From Pseudevernia furfuracea (Eukaryota; Ascomycota; Lecanoromycetes; Lecanorales; Parmeliaceae), in NCBI GenBank assembly GCA_022315425.1, contig JAIUPT010000008.1:372001-436000 (forward strand): a stretch of DNA of 64,000 bases, given 5' to 3'. Position 1 is the first letter of the stretch. Each line of letters starts with the position of its first letter. Under the pieces are notes generated by a model. The model made no database searches. It was not told the origin of the DNA and saw only the letters and a list, made by a program, of their open reading frames with translations. Position numbers and translations under genes: made by a program. Shown here piece by piece: positions 1 to 9,956 of this stretch.

Positions 1-443
1 TCTTGTCATGCTGTATGATTGATAAGTCTATATATATCGACCACTGCTTCATCATCCCTGAATCAGCCGATCTCCAAATTTGAGTAGCGGTATTCCACGA
101 AAATCATATCAGAATCACTAACTGAAAGCGAAAATTCACAACGCCTCGTTTTCTTTAACCTTATTTCATCCTAGATAGTTCTTGTTATCTAGTACATATC
201 ACCTTATCTTTTCATCCTTTTATTAAGTCCGTCCTCAACTAGAGAGGAATCTCTTGGAATCTCTCACTTTCTATCTGAATTTGAAACCCTCTTGGCACAT
301 GACAACATACAGTTGGGAGCTATCACTCATGACTTATATTTAAGGTATTTGTACTTTTTGAAATCAGCTGCTGCGATGGCAAAGAGGGGCAAGCATTCGT
401 AGATGAAGTTCGGTGGCTGTCTCAAAGGCGAAAGAAGTCAACG
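1..443. other. AT-rich intergenic sequence
   Basis: No open frame with coding character and no RNA gene were seen. The stretch is AT-rich and reads like flanking or promoter sequence of the open frame that begins at 444. Confidence 0.4.
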
Positions 444-1013
444 ATGACCATGAAAACAACTCCTTTCTTTGGTGCTGAGGATGTCGTCAACATTACAATG
501 ACTCCCGATGAGGGTGGGGTGGTGACATGGTGGCAGGCGGAGATCTTACTTGGTCTCATCGAACAGGACCACTCACAGTCCATATGTGAGGCTCGCCTTC
601 GTCATGTCAGTCAAGTTGTCCGCGAGATGTATGAAAAGTCCGTACCACGTCGTCGATCGAGATCGACAACTCACAAAGAAACAATGCCACCGGACGAATC
701 AGATGATTCAGACGAGCCAAACTATCCTTCAAAGTCGCCTTCTTCGCCAGATACACTACAGAATACGTGTTCTAATGCTCTGAATACCCATGTTCCGAGC
801 TCAACCTCAACTTCGTCAAAATCTGGACACAGAATGTCGCTGACAAACTATGTGGATTCTTCATATCCCGTCAGAACCTCATATCTCTCTGGTGAGCTGA
901 TCGTGCTGAATGAAACCGGCGAGAGGCTGCGGATGTACAGGATGTGTTATGTCATCTGGCCATCCGCATTTTTCCCGCTAGATGCAGATAATAAATGTAC
1001 AGATAGTGCGTGA
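444..1013 (+). CDS. Hypothetical 189-aa protein
   Basis: A single uninterrupted frame starts at a true ATG and ends in TGA. I do not recognise the product. The N-terminal 70 residues look ordered, with hydrophobic and charged residues mixed (WWQAEILLGLIEQ near residue 30). Residues about 70-135 are rich in Ser, Pro, Thr and Asp and are probably disordered. The C-terminal 50 residues again look folded. No signal peptide or membrane segment is visible. The residue mix is more natural than that of the shadow frames, which is the main reason for calling it. Introns could extend it in either direction. Confidence 0.4.
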   Translation: MTMKTTPFFGAEDVVNITMTPDEGGVVTWWQAEILLGLIEQDHSQSICEARLRHVSQVVREMYEKSVPRRRSRSTTHKETMPPDESDDSDEPNYPSKSPSSPDTLQNTCSNALNTHVPSSTSTSSKSGHRMSLTNYVDSSYPVRTSYLSGELIVLNETGERLRMYRMCYVIWPSAFFPLDADNKCTDSA

Positions 1014-1640
1014 TGCATCGGAGAGCCAACATCTTGCCATCAGATACGCCGGTGGCATCGAAGACTGCCTCACCCACAATATTGGAGCCCGCCCTTAGAA
1101 TGATATCCAGTCGTGACAAGGCGTCACTTTAAGATGGCTCGAGGCTATACAAGCCGTACTCGCCGCTACACCTCTGCTACCGCAGACATTGGGGACAAGG
1201 CAGGACTGGGGAAAAGGATCATTTGATCCGCTTGAAATGCTGATGAATCCTATCTCATTCTCTACGACAAAAATCTTCAAATCTGGGGACCGCTTCTATC
1301 GAAGAAAGAGCACTTTTTTTACTCTCATTGTCTTCCTGTTCCTTCTCCTGACCATTTGCTACTGAACGCTGACAGACTTGATCAGAGACACCCTCATCAT
1401 TATTGGTCATATCACATCCAACCGCGCTCTATCTTTGGAGAGTCAAGATCACATTGGCCAATGATAAACTTCTGTTCTTAATCAAAGTCCACTATCTTGC
1501 TTTTCATGTGGCACGAAACTCTCTTCTTCTGACACAATCCCCAGTAGATGATTTCAAACTCATGCAGTGAGGTATGTTGCAAGGTGTGTGGCGTTGCGTA
1601 TATCGGAGCCTGAAATGAATGGTTCAGTATCACCTAAGGA
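1014..1640. other. Noncoding stretch, no feature seen
   Basis: Only short frames without coding character were found here. No repeats or RNA genes were recognised. Confidence 0.35.
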
Positions 1641-2268
1641 ATGAATTGCAATGGAGCTAAGCCTATTAAGCTGCATGCAGTGCCTCCCCAGTACTATGTC
1701 AGCATTGAGGAGGTGCCGGACGAGTACGACACGGCGCGGCACACCCAGAGCAGCGGCCTTCCTGGCCGCCAGTCCAACCCATTCGCCTGTGACTCCGAGG
1801 ATGAGGAAGACCCCATGCAGGCTGATGACAGCGATGCTCCTGGACCTTCCGGGGACCGCCCCCTCATACTTCCCGTTTGACAACTCCCCCACCTCCTCGC
1901 CCGACTCCTAGCAGTCACCCCTCCTACACCGCGATGTCTGGTACGCCACAGAAGCGACGGATCGATCCTCGTGGCCTGCTGCTTCGCTGGACATGCCACC
2001 ACCGGCACCCCGGACGCCGACACCTTCATCTACACTATCGCCGCTGACACCACGCACACATGGAAGCAGAGTGGACTGGGTGCAACCGATTCGAACGCGG
2101 TGTATGGATCTCGCGATGACCGCAATCACATCAACCACCGGATCTCCAAGGAGACCGACTCCTCTTGGTCAGGCGGTGGAGGGTGGGAACTTCAACCGCA
2201 GAAAGACCGCATGCAAGCACGAGAATGTGGACTACATCGCTGAGTACCAGGGGATGACGGATGAGTAG
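1641..2268 (+). CDS. Possible two-exon hypothetical protein, about 196 aa
   Basis: Exon 1 (1641-1874) reads an acidic protein segment with SIEEVPDEYD and DSEDEEDPMQADD, and runs into a stop just after a GT. Exon 2 (1912-2268) continues in phase 0 after a TAG acceptor and reads a Pro/Ser/Thr-rich stretch followed by a charged C-terminus ending DYIAEYQGMTDE. The implied intron (1875-1911) is only 37 bp, which is short for a fungus and is the main doubt. No family is recognised. If the intron is wrong, the two halves may be unrelated frames or a decayed gene. Confidence 0.28.
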
Positions 2269-3162
2269 AGCATGATTCGCCGATCAGATTCATCCTTCTG
2301 TCTCCCTCTCACACAATACGCCTTAGCCTCAGAACAAATCCAATCTGACATCAGAATGGCAGCCCCAAAAGCAACTGATTTGGACCCGAACATGGAAAGA
2401 CCCGGGCCTTGGTGAGCTGGGAGCCCAGCAGCCGTTTGCGATCCTAGGCCTCGACCCGTTCCAAAGCAATCCCCGGCTCACTGCCCTCGCCGCAAGACGT
2501 CGACTGCTTGTGCGATACCTTACCTCCCCTAATCTGTTGGGTGACAATCGCGTACCAATTACCATCGCGCGACTCAATCGAGCATAGGAAGCACTTACCA
2601 CGGATCACGACGAGGTTGGCTGAAACTGCTCGAAGTAATCATCCGCGCCAGTTCTGAAGTCTTATCTCATCTGTCACAGTGAGCTTTGCGACGCTGTTCA
2701 GGTCGTACAGTACTCTAGCGCATTTAAATACACGGTTATGCATGTTCATAATTACTTATGCAACATATAGAGTACATTCGCAGACGCGATCAAAACTCTC
2801 AGTGAAAGCCCTTATTTCTCATACCTCCTCTCTCTCTCTTCAACAACTCATCTTTCTTCAACAAAGCTTCTTTCCTGAGACTTTCCTTCGAAGAGTGGCC
2901 AGCTCCGGAGATGGCACTGCATAATAAAGCTTGACAGCTTCCGCGAATCAGCGTCAAAAATTCAGTCACTTTTTTTTCATGTTTATAATATCGTAGTTGG
3001 ATGCAGGAAGGTGCGAAGAATTGTACGGGTAACTGAACTTTTCGGGCGTTGCCATGCTGAATTAGAAGGAAAGAGCGAGTGATGCGTCTGAGTAACAAAA
3101 AAGGAGACTCTGCGAATTTATCCGTCTTTCTTTTTACACGAAACGAGTTGAGACCACAGAGA
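2269..3162. other. Noncoding stretch, no feature seen
   Basis: No convincing coding frame was found on either strand and no RNA gene was recognised. Confidence 0.35.
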
Positions 3163-3363
3163 TAAAAAGGAACAGAAGGTAACACTCGCAGAGCGTATCT
3201 ATCTCACACAATTGCAGAGAAAACGAGAGACGCGTTCGGGGGTCCGGGTATTGCACAGAGCATCGTTGCTGCTTTCACCTTTGCGTGGACTGTGGGGTTT
3301 GCTTTGTGGAAACTGAAGGAGAAGAAGAGGGAGAAGGCGGATGAGGAGGATAAGGAACGATGA
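3163..3363 (+). other. Possible exon encoding a membrane segment
   Basis: An open frame without its own ATG ends in TGA at 3361-3363. It reads a short polar segment, a hydrophobic stretch of about 20 residues (IVAAFTFAWTVGFALW), then a strongly charged KEKKREKADEEDKER tail. The layout resembles the membrane segment and charged tail of the three-exon gene at 4022-4527, which suggests a related small membrane protein or a relic of one. A further frame at 3439-3693 starts with ATG and contains a similar DAFG-then-lysine pattern, but I cannot link the pieces. The 65-bp tandem duplication at 3315-3444 copies the end of this frame. Confidence 0.22.
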
Positions 3364-3444
3364 AGCCAGCTTCATGAGCGAAGGAGAAGAAGAGGGAGAA
3401 GGCGGATAAGGAGGACAAGAAACGATGAACCCAGCTTCATGAGC
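3315..3444 (+). repeat. 65-bp tandem duplication, two copies
   Basis: Copy 1 is 3315-3379 and copy 2 is 3380-3444. They are adjacent, equal in length and differ at only a few positions. Each unit begins gaaggagaagaagaggg and ends ttcatgagc. The unit spans the charged C-terminal codons, the stop codon and the 3' flank of the possible membrane-segment exon. Confidence 0.9.
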
Positions 3445-3854
3445 GGAGCTCAGTCGTTCCGCGAGCGCTTTTGGGACGCTTTTGGGAAGAAAGAGCAGAA
3501 TCACCATCGCCCGGAAAAAAAGAAGAAAAAGGCCGCTGGACCCATCTGTTGGAGTAACGTACAAAATTTACTTACTCTGGGGAATATACCCGACAAGCTT
3601 AGGACAGACAGAGATGTTCTTACTTCCATGTTCCTACTTTTGAGAGAAACGACGCCCCCTCGAGAAACTCGATTTTTTCGAAGGTGGCGGTAGTTGAACT
3701 ATGGCTGCATGATGTTCGTATTCTCGTGAGTTGGTAACCGTCCAGCCGCGGGAGGATGAATATTTTTCTTAGTCAGCGGGCGGCAAAATAGCGTGAAATT
3801 TTCGCTGAAAGTTTCCTTCTTCCAAGTATACTTTTATTGATGATAGAGTATCCT

Positions 3855-3899
3855 ATGATTCGATTTTTGATGATTCGATTTTTGATGATTCGATTTTTT
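3855..3899 (+). repeat. Three tandem copies of a 15-bp unit
   Basis: The unit atgattcgatttttg starts at 3855, 3870 and 3885, with the third copy running into a T-tract. It lies at the left edge of a region unusually dense in TTCGA motifs. Confidence 0.85.
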
Positions 3900-4021
3900 T
3901 CGAGATAAGCTCCTAATAGAGCACATGACTAACGCGTTTTTTTTTTCGAAGCAAACTCATAACTTTTTTCGAACAATCAAATCAACATGCCCAAAGGGCA
4001 GAAATCGTAAGTATCTTCGAC

Positions 4022-4527
4022 ATGGCAAAACCAGAGGAGCAAGCATACCATGATCGGTATTGGGTCAAACCAGTAAGTTCAATTTATTCGAATCTAGATC
4101 TGAGTTTTGCTAATTCGAAAATTTCGAAAGGCCGCCGACAAGGGCAAACCTGAGGATATCTGGCGGTAAAGTTTTACGCTTCCAAAGAATTCGAAAAATT
4201 CGAACTAACTTTTCGAAAAGTGCAAAGCTCTGGACGGGGGCAATCGCGTCTTGGACGGCTATCGGAACAATCACAGCAATATGTTTCGCTTTTGTCGGGC
4301 TTGTACTTTGGGCGGTGGATACCATCCGGGAAAAAAAGCAAACGCCGACATTGTCGGACCTATGTTCTGCGGCTGTCTTTCAACAGAATCTGACGACGTC
4401 TCAGCTGAAATTTATAAAGGCGCGACGAGCGGCCGCAAGGCGCGCAGAGGGGCTCGTGGTCGTAATAAATCACGAAGTCGATCAATTTCTGGCGCGGGAG
4501 AGGGAGAGAGAACGATTCGTGAGTTAA
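4022..4527 (+). CDS. Small single-pass membrane protein, three exons, about 130 aa
   Basis: Exons 4022-4072, 4131-4165 and 4221-4527 join in frame. Both introns (58 and 55 bp) have GTAAG or GTAAA donors, CTAAT or CTAAC branch sites and AAAG acceptors. The N-terminus (MAKPEEQAYHDRYWVKP) is polar, residues about 33-61 form one hydrophobic helix ending FVGLVLWAV, and the C-terminal half is charged with an Arg/Glu repeat. No family is recognised. Both introns are full of TTCGAA. The last codons lie on a good GTGAGT donor, so the gene may instead splice onward to the exon-like segment at 4897-5090. An ATG at 3987 may also belong to the transcript. Confidence 0.5.
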
Positions 4528-4896
4528 GTGAAGTGAATAAGAAGGAGATGGAAGAAGTGAAAGAGAGGGTCGAGACGTCGCGCGTGCGGAAGCTTCAAAT
4601 CACTATCGTGAATAGCGAAGATCTTTTCTTGAATCAAGGGCAAGATGGAGCAGAACACCTTGACGTAATGTTAGTGTCTCTGCTGAAGTAATGAGCTAGC
4701 TAACCAAATAGTTCACAGTGTAGAGCACCTATCATTCACTATCACTATCATTATTAAGAAGCATCAACCTACCTCGCAGCAGCAGCAGGGATTTACGAAC
4801 TTCTATATTACTTTTTACACCTTCGAGATTTTCGAGCCTTTGTGTGGATTCGAGATTTTCGATCTTTTTACCAATTCGAACATTTTCGAACTTTAG

Positions 4897-5090
4897 GAGA
4901 TGCCCCGAAAGACCACAGGCAAAATTCAACTTCCTCGTCCAATACGCCCGCCAACCCTGACCAAGCTTCCCCCTCAGCTCATGACTCCTCGAAGGAGGAC
5001 CAAGCCTCGGAGGCCAGACGTTGGAAGAAGGGGCCACCTATTATGAAGCTCGGATCGAGAAGGGATCGACTTGACAGGCACACATCATAG
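4897..5090 (+). other. Possible terminal exon
   Basis: After a TTTAG acceptor a frame runs to a TAG stop at 5088-5090. It reads a polar Ser/Asn/Pro-rich stretch, then a basic C-terminus with ARRWKKGPP and GSRRDRLDRHTS. It could be the last exon of the membrane-protein gene to its left, or of a separate small gene. The upstream sequence again carries TTCGAA motifs. Transcript data would decide. Confidence 0.25.
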
Positions 5091-5233
5091 CAAGTAGATT
5101 CTAGCTGCAACATCATCACACTTCCATCACCCAGATTTTCCAGCGTGCTCGTGACGTGACTTTTCGCCTTGTTTCTCCTGCTAGAAGACGTGTTACCTAC
5201 CGGAAATCTCTTCTAGCCTAGTATCCGTTACAA

Positions 5234-5306
5234 TTGCTTCCTCGTGGCTGTCGGTAGCACCCCCAATGGGCCATGATCCGGAGGATTTTGCTTCCTCGTG
5301 GCTGTC

Positions 5307-5340
<34 letters not shown>
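5234..5340 (+). repeat. 23-bp direct repeat followed by a 31-A tract
   Basis: The sequence ttgcttcctcgtggctgtcg plus GTA occurs at 5234-5256 and again at 5288-5310, exactly identical and 54 bp apart. The second copy runs directly into an unbroken A-tract at 5310-5340. Confidence 0.9.
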
Positions 5341-5345
<5 letters not shown>

Positions 5346-6125
5346 ATAGCGTTGACTGTCAAGTATCCGCAAAGGTCCGCCACAGACAGCACCAACAGCA
5401 GACTTTCCACCCCGACGGGACCTTTAACCCGACCATGTGCCGCCGTGGAGGAACTCTCCAGACAGGACGACGCGGTCCCCATTTCCCACCAACGTCTGTG
5501 GGGAAGAGTGGTTCGCCTTCATTGGGGGCGCAAAAAAAGTTCAGGACACTCTCTCTCCACACACACATACATCCTGCCCACAAGCCGTCTCCTTTGGGTA
5601 AAAAAAACTTTCCTGGAGCAAGCAGAGCGATTTGCCCCCTGGAGACGGGAGAAGAGAGCCCTCAAGAGCGGCGTTCTCGTCTTCCTCCACGTCGGCCATC
5701 CGACTGTGCTGAGTCATCTGCCTTTTTGGGGCGCTGGAAATTTCTCGATACGAGGCACGGTTGAAACAGAGAATTAGGGGTTTTGAATAAGAAGGCGCCG
5801 ATGACGAGGCCAGAGATGATGTTAGGGACGAGTAGTCTTCTTCGAAGAGGTCGGTGGGATGGAAGTTAGCTGGCAGAAAAAGATGTGCAGGAAGCAACCA
5901 TAAGCGCAAGAGGGCGCAATGGATATTTAGAAAAAGAAATGGTGCCTAGTATATAGTGGATATGTACTAGTACAAGAAATGAGAACTATTATGTGCGAGA
6001 AAAGAAAAATCTTTCCTTGCCCCCAAATCTCCAATGTTTGGTATCTGTATGCCCCATGACCAAACCTGACTCCACTATACGCCCAAAGCACTATGCAATG
6101 TGTGCGCCATTGTGTGCGTCACCCC
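5341..6125. other. Intergenic, 3' flank of the terpene-cyclase gene
   Basis: Frames present here are proline/serine-rich shadows without coding character. Nothing else was recognised. Confidence 0.35.
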
Positions 6126-9100
6126 TCAAAACGGCGCTTTCCATCTTGGCCCTCCCAGCCGACTAGCCCTGTGCAATTTTCGCTCCTGTACCTCTCGACT
6201 ATCCACCATCTCAGCACTCGGCGGGGACTTCACCCAGCCACCATCCGCAGGCTCTGTAGCTCTGCGCTTGACATCTTGTTTGTTGATCTCTGCCATAGCT
6301 CTGTTCTGAAGCTCGGCTGTGGTCTTCCTTTTAGCTTCTGCTTGTTCTTTGGCTTTACTGTGAAGGTCGGTAGCGGCCCTTTGTTGAGGCTGAAGGTTCT
6401 TGTATTTCTGGGTTTCCAGTCGTGCCTTGGCTAGCTTGATGGCTTCAGCGTCGAAACCGGCGGCAGCAGTCAGGCGCTTTTGGGCGTCGATCTTGGGTTT
6501 CTGTTGTACCCACTCAGCGTCGCTCTCGCTGGTGGTCCGTCTCTTGCTCTCAGGTTTGTGCTTGGGCTGGATCTTGATGCTGTCCATGTCGCTCATGATC
6601 TGCTCGATGCGACTCACTTCCGCTGATGCTCGCGATGTGCGTCTCTTAGGCATGATTGGCTTGTTCCAGCTCCAATCTCGTTCCATTGGGACGGCACTAG
6701 CCGGACTATCGTCTTGACCCGGCGTCAATGTGCGATAATCGCCCTGGTCAAAGCTCGGTGCTCTTGAAGAACTTCTAGTGGGCAATGGCGGGATGATCTC
6801 AGACTGGATGGTTGCAACTTCGACGACACTTTGAGGACGAGATTTTGGCTTGGTTACCAGGGGTGTGATGGCAATAGCTGCGCGAGCGGCAGCTACGGAA
6901 CCTTTCTGATAGTCCTGCTTTGAAGGCACAGGTGGCGGATTGAGGATACACGCTTGCTCTATGACTTCGTTAGCAGTCGTTGGCCGAAAGCAGCTGCCGA
7001 TGTTTGAGTCGCTATATATCTGCTCGGAAAGCTCAGTAAAGTCGACAAAGAGCTTCAATACATTGGCTGTGGGACGATCGACGCCTGCTTCTCGTAGGCT
7101 ATCGAGACAGAGTTTCAAGCTTTTGCGCTCATGACGCAGGAGCCGTGTCAGTTGCGACGATTGCTCTGAAGCAGCTGAAGTGGACTGGAAAGGCAGAGAG
7201 GATGACCGCTCAGAAAGTTTGCCGGCGTGTGGCGAACCACTTGAGGCAGAAGAGACGCTGGAGACCGGGGAGACTGGAGAGAAACCTTCATCGCCATAGT
7301 AGGATGAGGCTGTGGATGCAGAGACAGACCGGTCGAACGACCGTTGGTTGCTACCGAAGCTCGTACTTCGTGGTTTAGCTCGCATTTGTGGAGCGGTAGT
7401 CTGCTGTTCGTCGGCGTTGCTGGACATGAAGCTTATTATTGACATATGCCGTATCAGGTCTGCAGCCAGAAATTGTTGCTCAGGAGTCTCCAGGAAATCT
7501 TTCCTGAGTCCGACACCACCACTGAGACCTTGATTGCCGACAATGCAGGTAAGGAACGCGAAAGTATATGGGTGGGCTGTCTGGTCTGTAGGTGCTTTGG
7601 CGGGCTGTAGACCTTCCGTATTGCCACAATTGGACAAATGGCTGACGCGGCTGAGGAGGAAGGATTGTAATTCGCATGTAAGCTGCGCTTGGTCATGTTT
7701 GCTACCCATCAGCACATAGGGGTGATTGAGAATGTGTGAGATGAACCGGTACAGAACCGATCGAGCGTCTGATATCGTGGTCGCAGTCGACGATCTGGAG
7801 ATATCGTTGCCGCGATCCCCGCAGAAACATTGGTCTTTGCTGTACATTTCAAGCTCCTGGAAGATACTCTGAATGACGTCTTCTATCTCGAACATGCACC
7901 CGGCGAAAGTTTCGCTCACTACATTCACCATGTATTCTTCGAATTGCCGATTGAGCATCGATATAATCATCATTTGGTAGAGAAACTCAGCACCAATATG
8001 CCTCTTGCTAACGCTGTTTGCTGAAATCCACATGAAAGGTATGTAACCGAAGTGTTGGTCATCTGCTAAATTGTCGCTTGGAAAGACGGCATATCGCAGG
8101 TCCCTGATCTGCGGTAGGAAGAGGTGGCCTTCTACAAGAGAAGCTTGGATCAGCCACTCGGGTGTGTTCGCAAACCAAGCTTGGCGACCGTAATACTTGG
8201 TCTGAATGGTGACCTTCGCCAGTGGGATCTCGAAATGGCTCTCAATGGTGGGGCCTGATTGCTGCTTCGGAGGTTGGGCTTGCAGAGCAGCCAAGATGTA
8301 CGCTTGGTGAAGTGTACTAGATCCAGAGGTCGTCTTCCCAGTCCATACCGGCTCAGGCTCAGAAAACGGTAGATAGTTCTTAGAGAGGTAGTCGCGACCA
8401 TTCTTGATGGCTAGGGAACTCTGCATCTTCACCCTCGGCGCTGACGAAAGCGAAGCAAGCTTAGTCAATGCAATTACTGCGTAGGCGGTGGTCTCGCATC
8501 GCGGGCCGCTTCCCCAAGAGCCGTCGAGGTTCTGGCTTTGGAGAGTCCTGGTGAGAGCTTGGAAGAGCGAGATGATGACTTTGTCTCTTATCGATGGATC
8601 ATCTGGGACGGGAATAAACCCCTGCTCCCAAATTCGAATCAGGCGCATGAAAACCTTGGCCATCAGCATAATTGGATAATTCGGCGATGTATTCTGTTGG
8701 CAACATTCAGCTTCCTGTGAGTCACTCGAGGTCTTGTCACTCACCGAATGGTCTTCAATCTGACCATTGGTAGTCCACCACATGCTGCAGATAAACTTGA
8801 TGCACTTCTCAATCTGGGGAATCTGCTGGTTGTTGCCTGGTAGCAAATCAAGCATAGTTTGGAGGACATGACAGTTCGTTCTGAAGCTTGGATTCCTGTC
8901 TTGGGTGTACGTCTTGAAGCTTTCGCGTGTTTCGTATTGAGCGATCAAGCCTTGCGGAGAAACATTTCGACCAAGTAAGCAGAGAGCAGAGATGGCCTGC
9001 GCCGTGTTGTCTGCGTCTGACTCGACGTACGGTGCAAAGCCGGTGACGCCCGATTCCAGCTGCAGGCACTCGTGCAAAAACCCAGCAGCGTTGTTCAATG

Positions 9101-9956
9101 CTTGAGTTCCTAGATCTTGTTGGGTGAATCCATTCTCTAATAACGTTGAGAGGACACGTGTGACTTCGAAAACGGTGGTAGGGAACTTTGAAGGGACTCC
9201 GCCTGCAGATTTGCTATCACCAATAGACACGATGTGGTGCAAATAGGCTTCAGCTTCATCATCCCAGCTCGTGCAGCCCATCAGATAAGCTGCTGTGGCA
9301 GCTGGCGAGGCCATCATTGAGCCACAGATTTTGTGCTGACCTACGCGATTGAAGTCGACCTCGCCAACTCGGCTTTCCAGATTGTGAGTGGCTGATGTCC
9401 TGATGTTACTGTAGAGCGCGACGAGATTTTGGGTTGGCGTCTTCCTACCCCTCTCATGCATAAGCACCTCTTTTCCAGGAAAAGAGAAGTCTATGCCCTC
9501 CTGCTCAAGCATCTGCAGAAGCCTGGAGAAGAAAGGCTGTAAGGTGACGGTGATAGTTGATTCGACATCACACTTCGAGAACTTGGTCTCTAGAAAGTAG
9601 ATCGCTCGGTCCCTCTTGTATTTCAGATCTTCAGGCGGTGTAAGCTGGAGCGGGTAGCCAACGTGCCTGCAAAGAGCCAACAGGGCGGCTAATGTATGTA
9701 GGATACCATCGGCGTCGGAAGAAGAAGATTGCCATCCACCATCGTGCTGTTGGTTGCTGAGGAGGTACTCGAAGCTGGAAGGGAAGAGCCATCGTCTTTG
9801 CCCGTCGACTTTCTTGTTGACCATGGCAACCCATGCTGTATCGTAGACCGAGCAGGTCAACGAACCCACTCCATACTTTGGGTCGTGGTCGTTGATGAGC
9901 TGGCCAATTAGTGTACTCGCCCTCGCGGCATAGTCGGCGCCCTCGTGAAGATACAT
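6126..9956 (-). CDS. Diterpene cyclase-like protein (copalyl diphosphate/kaurene synthase fold) with long C-terminal tail
   Basis: An intronless 1276-aa frame starts at ATG 9956; the frame is open upstream but offers only TTG. The N-terminal half carries hallmarks of fungal bifunctional CPS/KS enzymes: SxYDTAWVA at residues 36-44, a QDGGW-like LDGSWGSG near 477, and a class II motif at 314-317 that reads DADN rather than DxDD, keeping the middle Asp that acts as general acid. The class I half is degenerate: the DEFFE-type motif is replaced by EEYMV (about 673-677), and the NSE/DTE region reads SSNADEQQ and is interrupted by a Ser-rich insertion (about 850-937). A basic, disordered tail fills about 988-1276, so the protein is roughly 300 residues longer than usual. 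Class II activity is possible and class I activity unlikely; both are inferences. No P450 or prenyltransferase lies nearby. Confidence 0.88.
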   Translation of the reverse strand: MYLHEGADYAARASTLIGQLINDHDPKYGVGSLTCSVYDTAWVAMVNKKVDGQRRWLFPSSFEYLLSNQQHDGGWQSSSSDADGILHTLAALLALCRHVGYPLQLTPPEDLKYKRDRAIYFLETKFSKCDVESTITVTLQPFFSRLLQMLEQEGIDFSFPGKEVLMHERGRKTPTQNLVALYSNIRTSATHNLESRVGEVDFNRVGQHKICGSMMASPAATAAYLMGCTSWDDEAEAYLHHIVSIGDSKSAGGVPSKFPTTVFEVTRVLSTLLENGFTQQDLGTQALNNAAGFLHECLQLESGVTGFAPYVESDADNTAQAISALCLLGRNVSPQGLIAQYETRESFKTYTQDRNPSFRTNCHVLQTMLDLLPGNNQQIPQIEKCIKFICSMWWTTNGQIEDHSVSDKTSSDSQEAECCQQNTSPNYPIMLMAKVFMRLIRIWEQGFIPVPDDPSIRDKVIISLFQALTRTLQSQNLDGSWGSGPRCETTAYAVIALTKLASLSSAPRVKMQSSLAIKNGRDYLSKNYLPFSEPEPVWTGKTTSGSSTLHQAYILAALQAQPPKQQSGPTIESHFEIPLAKVTIQTKYYGRQAWFANTPEWLIQASLVEGHLFLPQIRDLRYAVFPSDNLADDQHFGYIPFMWISANSVSKRHIGAEFLYQMMIISMLNRQFEEYMVNVVSETFAGCMFEIEDVIQSIFQELEMYSKDQCFCGDRGNDISRSSTATTISDARSVLYRFISHILNHPYVLMGSKHDQAQLTCELQSFLLSRVSHLSNCGNTEGLQPAKAPTDQTAHPYTFAFLTCIVGNQGLSGGVGLRKDFLETPEQQFLAADLIRHMSIISFMSSNADEQQTTAPQMRAKPRSTSFGSNQRSFDRSVSASTASSYYGDEGFSPVSPVSSVSSASSGSPHAGKLSERSSSLPFQSTSAASEQSSQLTRLLRHERKSLKLCLDSLREAGVDRPTANVLKLFVDFTELSEQIYSDSNIGSCFRPTTANEVIEQACILNPPPVPSKQDYQKGSVAAARAAIAITPLVTKPKSRPQSVVEVATIQSEIIPPLPTRSSSRAPSFDQGDYRTLTPGQDDSPASAVPMERDWSWNKPIMPKRRTSRASAEVSRIEQIMSDMDSIKIQPKHKPESKRRTTSESDAEWVQQKPKIDAQKRLTAAAGFDAEAIKLAKARLETQKYKNLQPQQRAATDLHSKAKEQAEAKRKTTAELQNRAMAEINKQDVKRRATEPADGGWVKSPPSAEMVDSREVQERKLHRASRLGGPRWKAPF

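Noticed and set aside
5310..5340. Poly-A tail of a LINE or SINE insertion
   Set aside because: The direct repeats are both on the same side of the A-tract rather than flanking an element, and no element body is present.
6400..9911. Several plus-strand frames of 60-113 codons inside the cyclase gene
   Set aside because: They are shadows of the long minus-strand coding frame.
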